Of a DNA stretch of 64,000 nucleotides, positions 25,694 through 35,036 are shown in pieces. The notes under the pieces are model-generated. The model was not told the origin of the DNA. It searched no databases and worked only from the letters and a program-made list of their open reading frames with translations. Where the stretch lies: contig NZ_CP031194.1 in the NCBI RefSeq assembly GCF_003344965.1, positions 2,356,001 through 2,420,000 on the forward strand, given 5' to 3'. The stretch is from Streptomyces paludis. Its GTDB lineage: Bacteria; Actinomycetota; Actinomycetes; Streptomycetales; Streptomycetaceae. The position numbers and the translations under genes are program-made. Position 1 is the first letter of the stretch. Each line of letters starts with the position of its first letter.

Positions 25694-26938
25694 TCATGGG
25701 TTCGGGGTGATCTTCACCGTCCACGCGCCCGTCGCCGTACGGTCCTCCACCTGCACCCGTGTTCCCTCACCCGGCACCGTGAAGGTCTCGCCGACGCCCA
25801 GCGGCGCGTCCGCCAGCTGCGGGTAGACCGACCGGTCGGGGCACGCCTCGCTGCGCGGATGGGTGTCGACGACCTCCACCGGGCCGCCGCCCGAGGCGGT
25901 GGAGCCCCGTACGCGGTAGATCAGCACCCCCTCGGTGCAGGTGTGGACATCGTTGCCGGTGGCGGCGCGCGCCTCGATGGCCAGCGCCGTGTCCTTGCCG
26001 GTACGGACGACCGCGAGCCGGGTCCCGGCGGCGCCGGCGACGGAGGCCGGGGCGGAGATCGGCTCCAGGGTGAGCAGGCTGGTGCCGGCCGGCGATACAC
26101 AGCTGACCTGGCGCCGGTCCAGCCAGCCCAGCTTCCACTTGTGCCAGCCGAAGAGGTCGGGGGCCAGCCCGAACTGGCTGCCCATCACGTCCCAGTCGCC
26201 CACGTAGGTGTCCCAGTCGCCCTTGCCGTCCATGGGCCGGTGGTAGAGATCCGCCAGGTCGAAGATGTGCCCGGTCTCGTGGGCCAGCACATTGCGGTCG
26301 GGGGGATGCCGTTCGAAGACGGTGACGACGCGCTTGATGTCCGTCCCGCCCGCCCGCATCGGCCGTTCGAAGTTGACCACCTTCGTGGCGTCCGAGTCGA
26401 CGCCCGGCGCGTCCGGGTCGGCGACGAAGTAGACGATGTCGTACCGCGAGAAGTCGACCGTCCGTTCGGCGACGGCCAGCGCGTCGCGCAGATAGGCGGT
26501 GCGCCGGGCCGGCGCCCAGTCGCGCCGTATGCCGTACGCGGTGGACGGGCGCGGCATCCGGAGCCAGCGGAGCCGCGGGTGCGCGCGCAGCCGGAACTTG
26601 CCGTACGAGGCGCGCTCGTAGAACGTGCCGGTGGCGGGGAAGTGGTCGGCGGCCAGCGCGCCCGGAGCGGTCAGCGGCTCCGCGTCGGGGAAGGACAGGA
26701 AGATCATGACCGCGTCGAGGGCCCGGTCGGGGCGCGGGTAGGAGGAGTTCCAGGTGTCGAGCCCGAGGGAGTGGTGCGCGGCGGTCCGGGGCAGGGCGCA
26801 CGGCCCGCGCGCGGTCCCGGCCGCGGCGGAGCCGGCCACCAGGGAGGTGGCGGCGAGCGCCATGAGCGAGGTGAGGGCCGCCGCGGTCCTGCGCAGTCGG
26901 GGCCGCTCCCCCGCCCCGGGTGGCTGCGGACGCTCCAC
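25694..26938 (-). CDS. Secreted M6-type zinc metalloprotease
   Basis: A 414-residue exported protein. The leader has twin Arg (RLRRTAAAL) and a hydrophobic core ending SAAAG near residue 40, so Sec or Tat export. The catalytic zinc motif HETGHIFDLADLYH (HExxH plus downstream residues) is near 235-250, and DWDVMGSQFG provides the Met-turn region typical of immune-inhibitor-A-like peptidases. The carboxy part is a beta-rich domain with a likely disulfide. Start is a GTG at 26938. Probably an extracellular protease used in nutrition or development. Confidence 0.85.
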   Translation of the reverse strand: MERPQPPGAGERPRLRRTAAALTSLMALAATSLVAGSAAAGTARGPCALPRTAAHHSLGLDTWNSSYPRPDRALDAVMIFLSFPDAEPLTAPGALAADHFPATGTFYERASYGKFRLRAHPRLRWLRMPRPSTAYGIRRDWAPARRTAYLRDALAVAERTVDFSRYDIVYFVADPDAPGVDSDATKVVNFERPMRAGGTDIKRVVTVFERHPPDRNVLAHETGHIFDLADLYHRPMDGKGDWDTYVGDWDVMGSQFGLAPDLFGWHKWKLGWLDRRQVSCVSPAGTSLLTLEPISAPASVAGAAGTRLAVVRTGKDTALAIEARAATGNDVHTCTEGVLIYRVRGSTASGGGPVEVVDTHPRSEACPDRSVYPQLADAPLGVGETFTVPGEGTRVQVEDRTATGAWTVKITPNP

Positions 26939-27207
26939 ATCGACCTCCGGCTGCGGGATTGAGGGACACCACTCCCACCTTGTGGGATTTTGTGGTGATA
27001 CGCCCTGTTCCGCTGCCCCACCCGGGTGAGGAGCCGTCAGCCGGTGCCGCCGCGCGGGGCCGTCAGCCCGGCGACACCCCGGGACTCACGGAAAGTCACC
27101 TCGGATCCGGACCGGGCCATTCGGCGTCCGCCGAGGCCAGACGCACAGAAACGATCGTTCAATCACTCGTCCGTGGATTTCCGCGGCCCGCTTCTCGACC
27201 CAGGAGC

Positions 27208-27237
27208 TGGAACGGCCACCCGGCCTACCTCTATGAT
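27208..27237 (+). promoter_or_regulatory. Candidate cdgA promoter
   Basis: TATGAT at 27232-27237 is a good -10 element; TGGAAC at 27208-27213 is a possible -35 with 18-base spacing. A transcript would start near 27244, about 60 bases before the GTG start. The rest of the 367-base gap to the divergent protease gene holds no gene. Confidence 0.4.
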
Positions 27238-27305
27238 CGGCACACTTTCTCTGGCTGACCGTCCCGAACCCCCTGTACGCCACCACTGCACCGCGGGAGC
27301 GAGCC

Positions 27306-29372
27306 GTGAGCGGAACCTCCGAAGGGCCGCGACCCGCGGCAGTCGCGGCGGCCGGCACCGTACGACAATCCGTGACGGAGAGTCACGTTCTCGGTAGAGA
27401 ACTCACAGCCGAGGCGGAGCCGGAGGCCGAACCCGAGACCGGGACCGCCGCACCCGTCGTGTCCGGCACGTCCGCCGGGACCACCGCGTCCGCGCCCGGC
27501 CCGGCCGCCGCGGCGCGCGACTACCGCGCCGCGTTCCAGATCGCCCAGCTCGCGATGGCCGTCGTGGACCACGAGGGCGCGGTCGTCCGCGCCAATGACG
27601 CGCTGGGCGCGCTCCTCGGCACGGAACCCGCCGCGCTGCGCCGACGGCCCGCGGCCGACCTCGTCGACCTCGCCTCCGACAGCCGCACCTGGCACTCCTA
27701 CCGCCAGGTGCTGGACAACCGGCGCGCCCGGTTCCGCTGCACCCGCCGGCTCAAGCACGCCGACGGGCGGACGGTCTGGGCCGAGGTGACCGTCGCCCCC
27801 GTACCCGGGAGCGGCGACATCCTGCTGTCGGTCACGGACATCAGCGACCGGCGCGAACTCCAGGCGCGGCTGCGCCATCTCCAGATGCACGACTCGGTGA
27901 CCCTGCTGCCGAACCGGGCCCTGTTCTTCGAACGGCTCGCCTCCGCGCTGGAGTCGGCGTCGGGCGGCATGGGGGCCTTCGACCCGGCGACCCGGCCGTA
28001 CGGCGACGCCGGGGCCGGTGGCGGCGCGGGCGGCGCGGCCGATAGCAGAGCGGACGGCGTCGTGGACGGCGGCGCGCGCCGCAGGGGGGATGGCAGAACA
28101 GGGCGGATCGGTCTCTGCTATCTGGATCTCGACGGTTTCAAGGCCGTCAACGACACCCTCGGGCACCGCACCGGCGACCGGCTGCTCGCCGCCGTCGCCA
28201 GCCGGCTGACCGAGTGCGCCGAGCACGACGAGCACGACGACCGCACCGGCGGCGGGGGCCATCTGGTGGCCCGGCTCGGCGGGGACGAGTTCGCGGTCCT
28301 CGTCGAGGACTCCACCGGTACGGAGCAGCTCGCCGGCCTCGCCCGCCGGATCCTCGCCGCGCTCCAGCGCCCGTTCGACCTGGCCGGGCAGCGGCTGTCG
28401 ATGTCCGCGTCGATCGGGGTCGTGGAGCGCGCGGCCGAAGGCACCACGCCGACCGGTCTGATGCAGGCCGCCGACACCACGCTGTACTGGGCGAAGGCGG
28501 ACGGCAAGGCGCGCTGGACGCTCTTCGACCCGGAGCGCAACGCCCACCGGATGACCCGGCAGGCGCTCAGCTCGACGCTGCGGCCGGCCGTCGAGCGCGA
28601 GGAGTTCGTCCTCCAGTACCAGCCGCTGGTGGGGATGGCCGACGGAGTGGTGCGCGGGGTGGAGGCGCTGGTGCGCTGGAACCACCCGCAGTTCGGGACT
28701 CTCGCGCCGAATCGGTTCGTCGGGATCGCCGAGGAGGACGGCTCGATCGTGCAGCTCGGGCGGTGGGTGCTGCGGACCGCGTGCCGCCAGGCGCGCCGCT
28801 GGCAGCTGGACCACCCGGGCGTGGCGCCGCTCTTCGTCAGCGTCAATGTGGCCGTCCGGCAGGTCTGGGACTCGGATCTGGTCGCGGATGTCGCCGGGAT
28901 CCTCGCCGAGACGGGGCTCGCGCCCGACCTGCTGCAACTGGAGCTGACCGAGTCCGCGGTGATGGGCTCCGCGGGCCGCCCGCTCCAGGCGCTCCAGGCG
29001 CTGAGCAACATGGGGGTGCGGATCGCCATCGACGATTTCGGCACCGGCTACTCGAATCTCGCGTATCTGAGCAGGCTGCCCGTGTCGGTCCTCAAGCTGG
29101 ACGGCTCGTTCGTCCGGGGCTTCCGCTACGACGAGGGGGTGCACCCGAGCCCGGCCGACGAGACGATCGTCGAGGCGCTCGTCCAGCTCGCGCACCGGCT
29201 GGGGCTGACGGTCACCGCCGAGTGCGTGGAGACCTCGGGCCAGGCCGCGCGTCTCCAGCGGATCGGCTGCGACACGGGCCAGGGCTGGCTGTTCTCCCGT
29301 CCGGTCGCGCCGGAGCGCATCGCGGAGATGATCGTGGCCCTGGACACCAGTCGCGTCACACCAGGCGCCTGA
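27306..29372 (+). CDS. cdgA: PAS-GGDEF-EAL cyclic-di-GMP enzyme CdgA
   Basis: A 688-residue cytoplasmic protein. A variable leader is followed by PAS (about 72-190), GGDEF (RLGGDEFAVL near 322) and EAL (EALVRWNHP near 454, DDFGTGYSNL near 578) domains; both catalytic signatures are intact, so synthesis and breakdown of c-di-GMP are both possible. A 45-residue Gly/Ala/Asp-rich insert sits inside the GGDEF domain after LPNRALFFERL. Position and architecture match S. coelicolor CdgA, a BldD target that controls development. A BldD-like box lies 67 bases inside this reading, so the true start could be further downstream. No RxxD inhibitory site precedes GGDEF. Confidence 0.88.
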   Translation: MSGTSEGPRPAAVAAAGTVRQSVTESHVLGRELTAEAEPEAEPETGTAAPVVSGTSAGTTASAPGPAAAARDYRAAFQIAQLAMAVVDHEGAVVRANDALGALLGTEPAALRRRPAADLVDLASDSRTWHSYRQVLDNRRARFRCTRRLKHADGRTVWAEVTVAPVPGSGDILLSVTDISDRRELQARLRHLQMHDSVTLLPNRALFFERLASALESASGGMGAFDPATRPYGDAGAGGGAGGAADSRADGVVDGGARRRGDGRTGRIGLCYLDLDGFKAVNDTLGHRTGDRLLAAVASRLTECAEHDEHDDRTGGGGHLVARLGGDEFAVLVEDSTGTEQLAGLARRILAALQRPFDLAGQRLSMSASIGVVERAAEGTTPTGLMQAADTTLYWAKADGKARWTLFDPERNAHRMTRQALSSTLRPAVEREEFVLQYQPLVGMADGVVRGVEALVRWNHPQFGTLAPNRFVGIAEEDGSIVQLGRWVLRTACRQARRWQLDHPGVAPLFVSVNVAVRQVWDSDLVADVAGILAETGLAPDLLQLELTESAVMGSAGRPLQALQALSNMGVRIAIDDFGTGYSNLAYLSRLPVSVLKLDGSFVRGFRYDEGVHPSPADETIVEALVQLAHRLGLTVTAECVETSGQAARLQRIGCDTGQGWLFSRPVAPERIAEMIVALDTSRVTPGA
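27373..27386. promoter_or_regulatory. BldD-like box at the start of cdgA
   Basis: TGACGGAGAGTCAC matches the BldD consensus TNACNC(A/T)GNGTNA at all fixed positions but one and sits within the CGTGAC/GTCACG inverted repeat. cdgA is a known BldD target in S. coelicolor. It lies just after the predicted translation start. Confidence 0.55.
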
Positions 29373-30795
29373 TCTCGCCGCGCACCCGGTAGAAGCCCGC
29401 CCTGGCCGGGTGCAGGGAGTCGACCACATAGCGGGTGCCGGCCTCGCGTATGCCGCGCGGGAACTGCACGTTCCACGAAGGCTCGTAGCCGTCCGAGACG
29501 ACCTGGACGCGGAGCCGGCCGCCCGCGTCGACGCACTCCACGACCACTCCGCCGGCCGGGGCGGCGCTCACCGTCGCGACCGTACGCACCGAGGTGGCCG
29601 GGGTGTAGGTGGGCAGCGCGGCGGCCGACTTGACGTCCATGGCGACGGGGACGGTGCCCTCCTGGGCGGCGGCGATCGCGGCGGGGCTCGCGTCGACGCA
29701 GACCAGGGTGCCGTCGGTGGTGACCATGTACAGCTTGTCGTCCAGGAACTGCATGGAGAGCGCCGAGCCGCCGCCCGTGCCCAGCTTCCACAGCCGTGTC
29801 CCGTCGGCGTCGAAGCAGTAGACCGAGGAGGAGCGGTCGCCGGCGAAGACATGGCGCCCGTCCGGCGCGGTCGCGCACGAGTAGACCGTCCCGTCACAGC
29901 GGTAGGTCGCCTCGATCGCGCCGGTGGTCTTGGCGAGCCGCTGCACGACATGGCTGGACGTGCCCGCGTACACCGCGTCGTCCTCCTGCCAGCCGAAGAG
30001 CACCCCGCCCTTCGTCCGGGTGTGCCACAGCTCCCCGGCGCCGCCCGGCTCGTACGCCGTGACGCCGTCGCCGTGCCCGTGGTAGACGGCGCGGTCGTCG
30101 GCGCGCACCATCCAGCCGTACGAGCCGGTGGACTTACGGGCCCACTGGTGCTCGTCCTCGTGGTTGATGACCGTCAGGCCGCCGTTGTGGTCCGAGACGT
30201 TCAGCACGCCCTCGTGGATGTCCAGCCAGAAGATGTCGACGTCCGGCGCGATGTCGTACGCGGCGAAGGGCAGCTTGGACGAGAGGTCGTAGACCTTGCC
30301 GTCGTCGCAGCCGGCGTAGATCCAGAAGTCGTCCGCCACCAGGCACTTGACGCCGTCGGGGAGCGCGTAGCGGGAGAGGACCTCGCCGCTGTGGCTGAGC
30401 GTGTAGACGTCCCCCGCCTGATTGCCCACCCAGCAGTGGTCCTCGTCGATGTGGATGCCGAACGCCGCCGAGCCCGTACGGAACCGCCACAGCACCGGGG
30501 CGACGGAGCGGGACGTGGTGGGCGCCGAGGAGACCTCACGGCGGGTGACCGGGCGGGCCGCGCGCTGCCCCTCGACGGCCGGGGCGTACCCCTTGCGGAT
30601 CTTCTCGCCGATCTTCTTGGCCGCCGCCGCCTCCGCCTTGGCCCGCGTGGGGAAGGACGAGGTCTGGGCCTGGCCGCCGGCGCCGATCCGTCCGTACCGC
30701 ACGGAGACGACGGTGTCCTCGACGATCACCTCGTAGAACTTGTGTGCCCCGGCGCCGTCCTGCGACAGCTCCAGATACGTCCTCGTACGCGACAT
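29356..30795 (-). CDS. WGR-domain protein with PQQ-like beta-propeller
   Basis: A 479-residue cytoplasmic protein. Residues 1-75 are a WGR domain (YLELSQDGAGAHKFYEVI, VSVRYGRIGAGGQ, FPTRAKAEAAAAKKIGEKIRKGY), a fold seen in PARPs and bacterial nucleic-acid-linked proteins. From about 100 to 400 it forms a WD/PQQ-type propeller with repeated strands such as HCWVGNQAGDVYTLSHSGEV and HVFAGDRSSSVYCFDADGT. A small carboxy beta domain follows. ATG at 30795 gives a clean WGR start. Its 3' end overlaps the convergent cdgA by 17 bases. Function unknown; a DNA- or RNA-linked sensor or scaffold is a guess. Confidence 0.8.
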   Translation of the reverse strand: MSRTRTYLELSQDGAGAHKFYEVIVEDTVVSVRYGRIGAGGQAQTSSFPTRAKAEAAAAKKIGEKIRKGYAPAVEGQRAARPVTRREVSSAPTTSRSVAPVLWRFRTGSAAFGIHIDEDHCWVGNQAGDVYTLSHSGEVLSRYALPDGVKCLVADDFWIYAGCDDGKVYDLSSKLPFAAYDIAPDVDIFWLDIHEGVLNVSDHNGGLTVINHEDEHQWARKSTGSYGWMVRADDRAVYHGHGDGVTAYEPGGAGELWHTRTKGGVLFGWQEDDAVYAGTSSHVVQRLAKTTGAIEATYRCDGTVYSCATAPDGRHVFAGDRSSSVYCFDADGTRLWKLGTGGGSALSMQFLDDKLYMVTTDGTLVCVDASPAAIAAAQEGTVPVAMDVKSAAALPTYTPATSVRTVATVSAAPAGGVVVECVDAGGRLRVQVVSDGYEPSWNVQFPRGIREAGTRYVVDSLHPARAGFYRVRGEIRRLV

Positions 30796-30952
30796 GGCAG
30801 ACCTCTCCCCCACGTGGAGGTGCGGCGGCCGGTCCGCCGCACCCACTACGAGAACGCTACGAGGGGGCACTGACAATCGGCCCTGACCTGCGACAACGCC
30901 CGCCGCACAGCGGACCGTTCACGCCCGCGCCACTCCGTCGGCGCGGCCCGCG

Positions 30953-32116
30953 TCACTCCGTCGGCAGGCCGTACGCGTCCGCGATCAGGTCATAGCTGCG
31001 CAGCCGCGTCGCGCCGCCGTGGGAGTTGGCCGTGAGCATCAGCTCGTCGGCTCCGGTGCGCTTCTGAAGGTCGTTCAGGCCCTCGCGCACGGCGTCCGGG
31101 GTGCCGTGGACGATGTTGGTGAGCCAGCCGTCCACGAAGTCCCGCTCCATGGCGGTGTACGGGTACGCCGCGGCCTCCTCCGGCGTCGGGATGAGCCCGG
31201 CGCGGCCGGTGCGCAGCCGGAGCATGGACAGGGCGCCGGTCAGCACCTGCGCGCGGGCCTCGGCCTCGTCGTCGCAGGCCAGGGCAGCGACGCCGATCAG
31301 CGCGTACGGCTCGGCCAGTACCGAGGAGGGGCGGAAGGACTCGCGGTAGAGGTCCAGCGCGGGGACGGTGTTCTGCGCGGAGAAGTGGTGCGCGAAGGCG
31401 AACGGCAGCCCCAGCGTCCCCGCCAGCCGCGCGCTGAAGCCGGAGGAGCCGAGCAGCCAGACCGGCGGGCGGCCGGGCGGCCCCTGCACCGGTCCGGGCA
31501 CCGCGTGGATACGGGAGTAGGGGTGGCCGTCCGGGAAGTCGTCGTCCAGGAAGCGGATCAGCTCGGCGAGCTGCTGCGGGAAGTCGTCGGCGCCCTCGTT
31601 CAGCCGCTCGGAGCGGCGCAGCGCGGCGGCCGTCGCCCCGTCGGTGCCCGGCGCGCGGCCGAGGCCCAGATCGACGCGGCCCGGGGCGAGCGCCTCCAGG
31701 GTGCCGAACTGCTCGGCGATCACCAGGGGCGCGTGGTTGGGGAGCATCACCCCGCCGGAGCCGAGCCTGATGCGCTCGGTGTGCGCGGCGAGATGCGCGA
31801 GGATCACCGCCGGGGAGGACGACGCGACGCCCGGCATGGAGTGGTGCTCGGCGACCCAGTGGCGGTGGTAGCCCCTGCGCTCGGCGAGCCGGGCCAGCTC
31901 TGCGCTCGTCCGGAGCGCCTGGGCGGCGGTGGAGCCGCTGCCCACGGTGACCAGGTCCAGTACGGACAGGGGTACGGGTGCGGTGCCGCGCGTCACCCCC
32001 CGGATCGCGTCGTCCGTGCCGGCCGCACCGGTCGCGTCTCCCGTGTTCTCCGGGACGTCCGTGCCTTCCGTGCCTTCCGTGCCGTTCTCCGTGGTGCCCC
32101 GGCTCGCCTCGTCCAC
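30953..32116 (-). CDS. LLM-class flavin-dependent oxidoreductase
   Basis: A 387-residue luciferase-like monooxygenase. After a roughly 45-residue acidic Gly/Thr-rich leader the TIM barrel starts at [13 protein letters not shown]. Family marks include [19 protein letters not shown] sequence ([20 protein letters not shown]), [20 protein letters not shown] and [13 protein letters not shown]. Such enzymes use reduced FMN or F420. The start is a GTG and a shorter version is possible. Substrate unknown; its neighbours give no pathway. Confidence 0.85.
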   Translation of the reverse strand: MDEASRGTTENGTEGTEGTDVPENTGDATGAAGTDDAIRGVTRGTAPVPLSVLDLVTVGSGSTAAQALRTSAELARLAERRGYHRHWVAEHHSMPGVASSSPAVILAHLAAHTERIRLGSGGVMLPNHAPLVIAEQFGTLEALAPGRVDLGLGRAPGTDGATAAALRRSERLNEGADDFPQQLAELIRFLDDDFPDGHPYSRIHAVPGPVQGPPGRPPVWLLGSSGFSARLAGTLGLPFAFAHHFSAQNTVPALDLYRESFRPSSVLAEPYALIGVAALACDDEAEARAQVLTGALSMLRLRTGRAGLIPTPEEAAAYPYTAMERDFVDGWLTNIVHGTPDAVREGLNDLQKRTGADELMLTANSHGGATRLRSYDLIADAYGLPTE

Positions 32117-32308
32117 CTGTTCAAACCCTCCGCGCGTCGCGTTGCGTACAGTCCAGGCACAACAGGAGGGGTACTCCGGTTATTCCCGGCCGGACCTTTC
32201 CGGCCCGGCCACGCCGGGCCGGGCCGCTTGTTGACGTTGGCCGGAGCCGGGTGCGAGCGTGGTCGATCGTCACCTCTCCGACGTCGCACGGCGGAAGGGC
32301 TCATCCAT

Positions 32309-33328
32309 ATGCCGTCATCGCAGCCCGAAACCCGTTCCGGCCGCCCTGTCCACGCCGCCCGGCCGGACCTCCCCACGCTCCTCGTGCTCGAAGCGGACCC
32401 CGCCGCCGGCAAGCCGTCCCCGCGCCTGGGCCGGCTCACCGGCCGGGCCCGGATCCGTACCACCGACGCGGCCGGGCTCGCCGCCGAACTGCCGGCCGCC
32501 GACGCCCTGCTGGTCTGGGACTTCACCTCGGAGGCCGTCCGGGACGCCTGGCCGGGCGAGGGCCCGAGGCCGCGCTGGGTGCACACCGCGAGCGCCGGGG
32601 TGGACCGGCTGCTCTGCCCCCCGCTGGTCGCCTCCGACACGGTCGTGACCAACGCCCGGGGGATCTTCGAGGAGCCGATCGCCGAGTACGTGGCCGCCCT
32701 GGTGCTCGCCATGGCGAAGGATCTGCCCGGCACGCTGGACCTCCAGCGGCAGCGGCGCTGGCGCCACCGCGAGGGGCTGCGGGTCGCGGACAGCCGCGCC
32801 GTCGTGATCGGCTCGGGCCCGATCGGCCGGACCGTGGCCCGTACGCTGCGCTCCCTCGGCGCGACCGTGGCAGTCACGGGGCGTACGGCCCGCCCCGGGG
32901 TGTACGGCGCCGACCAGCTGGACCGGCTGGTCACCCGGGCCGACTGGGTGATCGGCGCGGCGCCGCTCACGGACGCGACCAAGGGGATGTTCGACGCCCG
33001 GCTGTTCGGGCTGATGCAGCCCTCGGCGCGCTTCATCAACGTGGGGCGCGGCGGGCAGGTCGTGGAGAGGGACCTCGCGGCGGCCGTGTCGAAGCGGTGG
33101 ATCGCGGGCGCGGCGGTCGATGTCTTCGAACACGAGCCGCTGGACGCCCGGAGCCCGCTGTGGGACGTGCCGGGACTGATCGTCTCCCCGCACATGAGCG
33201 GTGACACGGTGGGGTGGTGCGACCGTCTGGGTGAACAGTTCGTAGAGCTTTACGGACTTTGGTCGGCCGGAAAGCCCCTACTCAACGTGGTGGACAAGAA
33301 ACGTGGGTACGTCCCCATGCATGACTGA
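32309..33328 (+). CDS. D-2-hydroxyacid dehydrogenase family protein
   Basis: A 339-residue NAD(P)-dependent dehydrogenase. The dinucleotide loop is VVIGSGPIGRTVARTLRSLG, the catalytic Arg lies in INVGRGGQVVE, and the final His in IVSPHMSGDT. The substrate side is the amino half (VHTASAGVDRLL). It overlaps the amidase gene by eight bases, so the two are coupled: one may reduce or oxidise a 2-keto acid whose amide is opened by the other. Confidence 0.88.
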   Translation: MPSSQPETRSGRPVHAARPDLPTLLVLEADPAAGKPSPRLGRLTGRARIRTTDAAGLAAELPAADALLVWDFTSEAVRDAWPGEGPRPRWVHTASAGVDRLLCPPLVASDTVVTNARGIFEEPIAEYVAALVLAMAKDLPGTLDLQRQRRWRHREGLRVADSRAVVIGSGPIGRTVARTLRSLGATVAVTGRTARPGVYGADQLDRLVTRADWVIGAAPLTDATKGMFDARLFGLMQPSARFINVGRGGQVVERDLAAAVSKRWIAGAAVDVFEHEPLDARSPLWDVPGLIVSPHMSGDTVGWCDRLGEQFVELYGLWSAGKPLLNVVDKKRGYVPMHD

Positions 33329-34775
33329 TCACACACTTCTCACCGACTTGACCCGACTCTCCGCACATCAGCTGCTGGCCGGCTACGCGCGCGGCGACTT
33401 CTCCCCCGTCGACGCGGTCCGGGCCGTGCTGGACCGGATCGACACGGTCCAGCCGCTGGTCAACGCGTTCGTACGGATCGACTCCGGGGCGGCGCTCGAC
33501 GCGGCCGAGAAGTCGGCCGCCCGGTGGCGGAACAAGGAGCCGCACGGACTGCTGGACGGGGTGCCGGTGTCCGTGAAGGACCTCTTCCTCCAGAGCGGCG
33601 GCCCCACCCTGCGCGGTTCACGGACCGTACGGACGGCCGGCGCCTGGGCCGAGGACGCCCCGGCGGTGGCGCGGCTGCGCGAGCACGGCGCGGTGCTCGT
33701 CGGGAAGACGACGACGCCGGAGTTCGGCTGGAAGGGCGTCACGGACTCCCCGCTGAACGGCGTGACGCGCAATCCGTACGACCTCTCCCGCACCTCCGGC
33801 GGGTCCAGCGGGGGCAGCGCGGCGGCGGTGGCGACGGGCGCGGCTCCGCTGTCGATCGGGACGGACGGCGGCGGCTCGGTCCGTATCCCGGCGTCCTTCT
33901 GCGGGATCTTCGGTTTCAAACCCACGCACGGGCGCGTACCGCTGTATCCGGCCGGACCGTTCAGCACGCTCGCGCACGCCGGTCCGATGGCGCGGGACGC
34001 GGCGGACGCGGCGCTGTTGCTGGATGTGATCAGCGGCCCCGACTGGCGCGACTGGTCCCAGCCCGCCCCGGCCGCGCCGCTCACCTCCACGCTCACGGAC
34101 GGCGTGAACGGCGTGAAGGGGGTGCGGATCGCCTACTCCCCCTCCTTCGGAGGGCAGGTGGCGGTCCGGCCGGCGGTGGCCTCGGCGGTACGGCGGGCGG
34201 TGGAGCGGCTCGCGGAGCTGGGCGCGTACATCGAGGAGGCCGATCCGGACATCACCGATCCCGTGGAGACCTTCCACACCCTGTGGTTCGGCGGCGCGGC
34301 CCGGCTGGTGCAGCCGTACGGCGAGGACCGGCGGGCGCTGCTCGACCCGGGGCTGCGGGAGATCGCCGCGGCGGGCGAGCGGTACAGCGCGCTGGACTAT
34401 CTGAAGGCGGTGGACGCGCGGATGGAGCTGGGGCGGCGGCTGGGCAGGTTCCACGCGTCGTACGACCTGCTGGTCACCCCGACGCTGCCGATCACCGCGT
34501 TCGAGGCGGGCCGGGAGTCGCCGCCCGGCGCGCGCGGGGTGCCGGGCTCGCGCAGTTCGGGGCAGCGCCGGTGGACGACGTGGACACCGTTCACGTACCC
34601 GTTCAATCTGACGCGGCAGCCGGCCGCGACCGTGCCGTGCGGGGTGGACGGGGACGGGCTGCCGATCGGGGTGCAGCTGGTCGCGGCCCGGCACGGCGAC
34701 GCGCTGGTGATGCGCGCCGCGCACGCGCTGTACGAGGCGGGGGCGGCCCGGATCCCGGAGCCCGCGCTCCGCTGA
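33321..34775 (+). CDS. Amidase-signature family amidase
   Basis: A 484-residue enzyme of the amidase-signature family. The Ser-Ser-Lys triad is visible: Lys in GVPVSVKDLF, the two serines in the Gly/Ser-rich stretch TSGGSSGGSAAAVATG and SIGTDGGGSVRIPASF. The ATG at 33321 overlaps the upstream stop. Family members hydrolyse small amides or act in tRNA-dependent amidation; without gatB/gatC neighbours this one is probably a catabolic amidase. A hairpin 140 bases downstream probably ends the operon. Confidence 0.88.
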   Translation: MTDHTLLTDLTRLSAHQLLAGYARGDFSPVDAVRAVLDRIDTVQPLVNAFVRIDSGAALDAAEKSAARWRNKEPHGLLDGVPVSVKDLFLQSGGPTLRGSRTVRTAGAWAEDAPAVARLREHGAVLVGKTTTPEFGWKGVTDSPLNGVTRNPYDLSRTSGGSSGGSAAAVATGAAPLSIGTDGGGSVRIPASFCGIFGFKPTHGRVPLYPAGPFSTLAHAGPMARDAADAALLLDVISGPDWRDWSQPAPAAPLTSTLTDGVNGVKGVRIAYSPSFGGQVAVRPAVASAVRRAVERLAELGAYIEEADPDITDPVETFHTLWFGGAARLVQPYGEDRRALLDPGLREIAAAGERYSALDYLKAVDARMELGRRLGRFHASYDLLVTPTLPITAFEAGRESPPGARGVPGSRSSGQRRWTTWTPFTYPFNLTRQPAATVPCGVDGDGLPIGVQLVAARHGDALVMRAAHALYEAGAARIPEPALR

Positions 34776-34896
34776 GCGCCAAGAAAAATCCTCGCGCCCG
34801 CCCGGCGCGGGCAAACCTACTCGCGGGTTACCCGCGCGGCGCTCCGGTTCCCGCCCGCACGGCTCTGACCTCACACTCTGTTGAAGTGGTATGCGT

Positions 34897-34910
34897 CTGG
34901 CATATGCCAG
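34897..34910. promoter_or_regulatory. CTGGCATATGCCAG palindrome, copy 2
   Basis: A perfect 14-base palindrome 126 bases upstream of the IclR-type regulator gene, so possibly its own operator. A close copy is at 24752-24767. Confidence 0.45.
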
Positions 34911-34914
34911 CGTA

Positions 34915-34946
34915 GTGCGGCCCAGTACAGGGGCCCTGGGCCGCAC
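34915..34946 (+). terminator. Hairpin terminator after the amidase operon
   Basis: GTGCGGCCCAG (34915-34925) pairs perfectly with CTGGGCCGCAC (34936-34946) over a 10-base loop. It lies between the amidase and the IclR gene and may act as a terminator or leader structure. Confidence 0.6.
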
Positions 34947-35036
34947 CTGGATCCGTGGTCCACAGCGGCCCCGTCGCGGTCCCCCGGCGGCTATCGTGGT
35001 CCGTGAGCTTGCGGTCACAACCTGCTAGGGGGAACC

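Noticed and set aside
31019..32308. Long extension upstream of the dehydrogenase gene in the same frame
   Set aside because: It runs antisense through the flavin oxidoreductase gene; the ATG at 32309 gives the proper family length.
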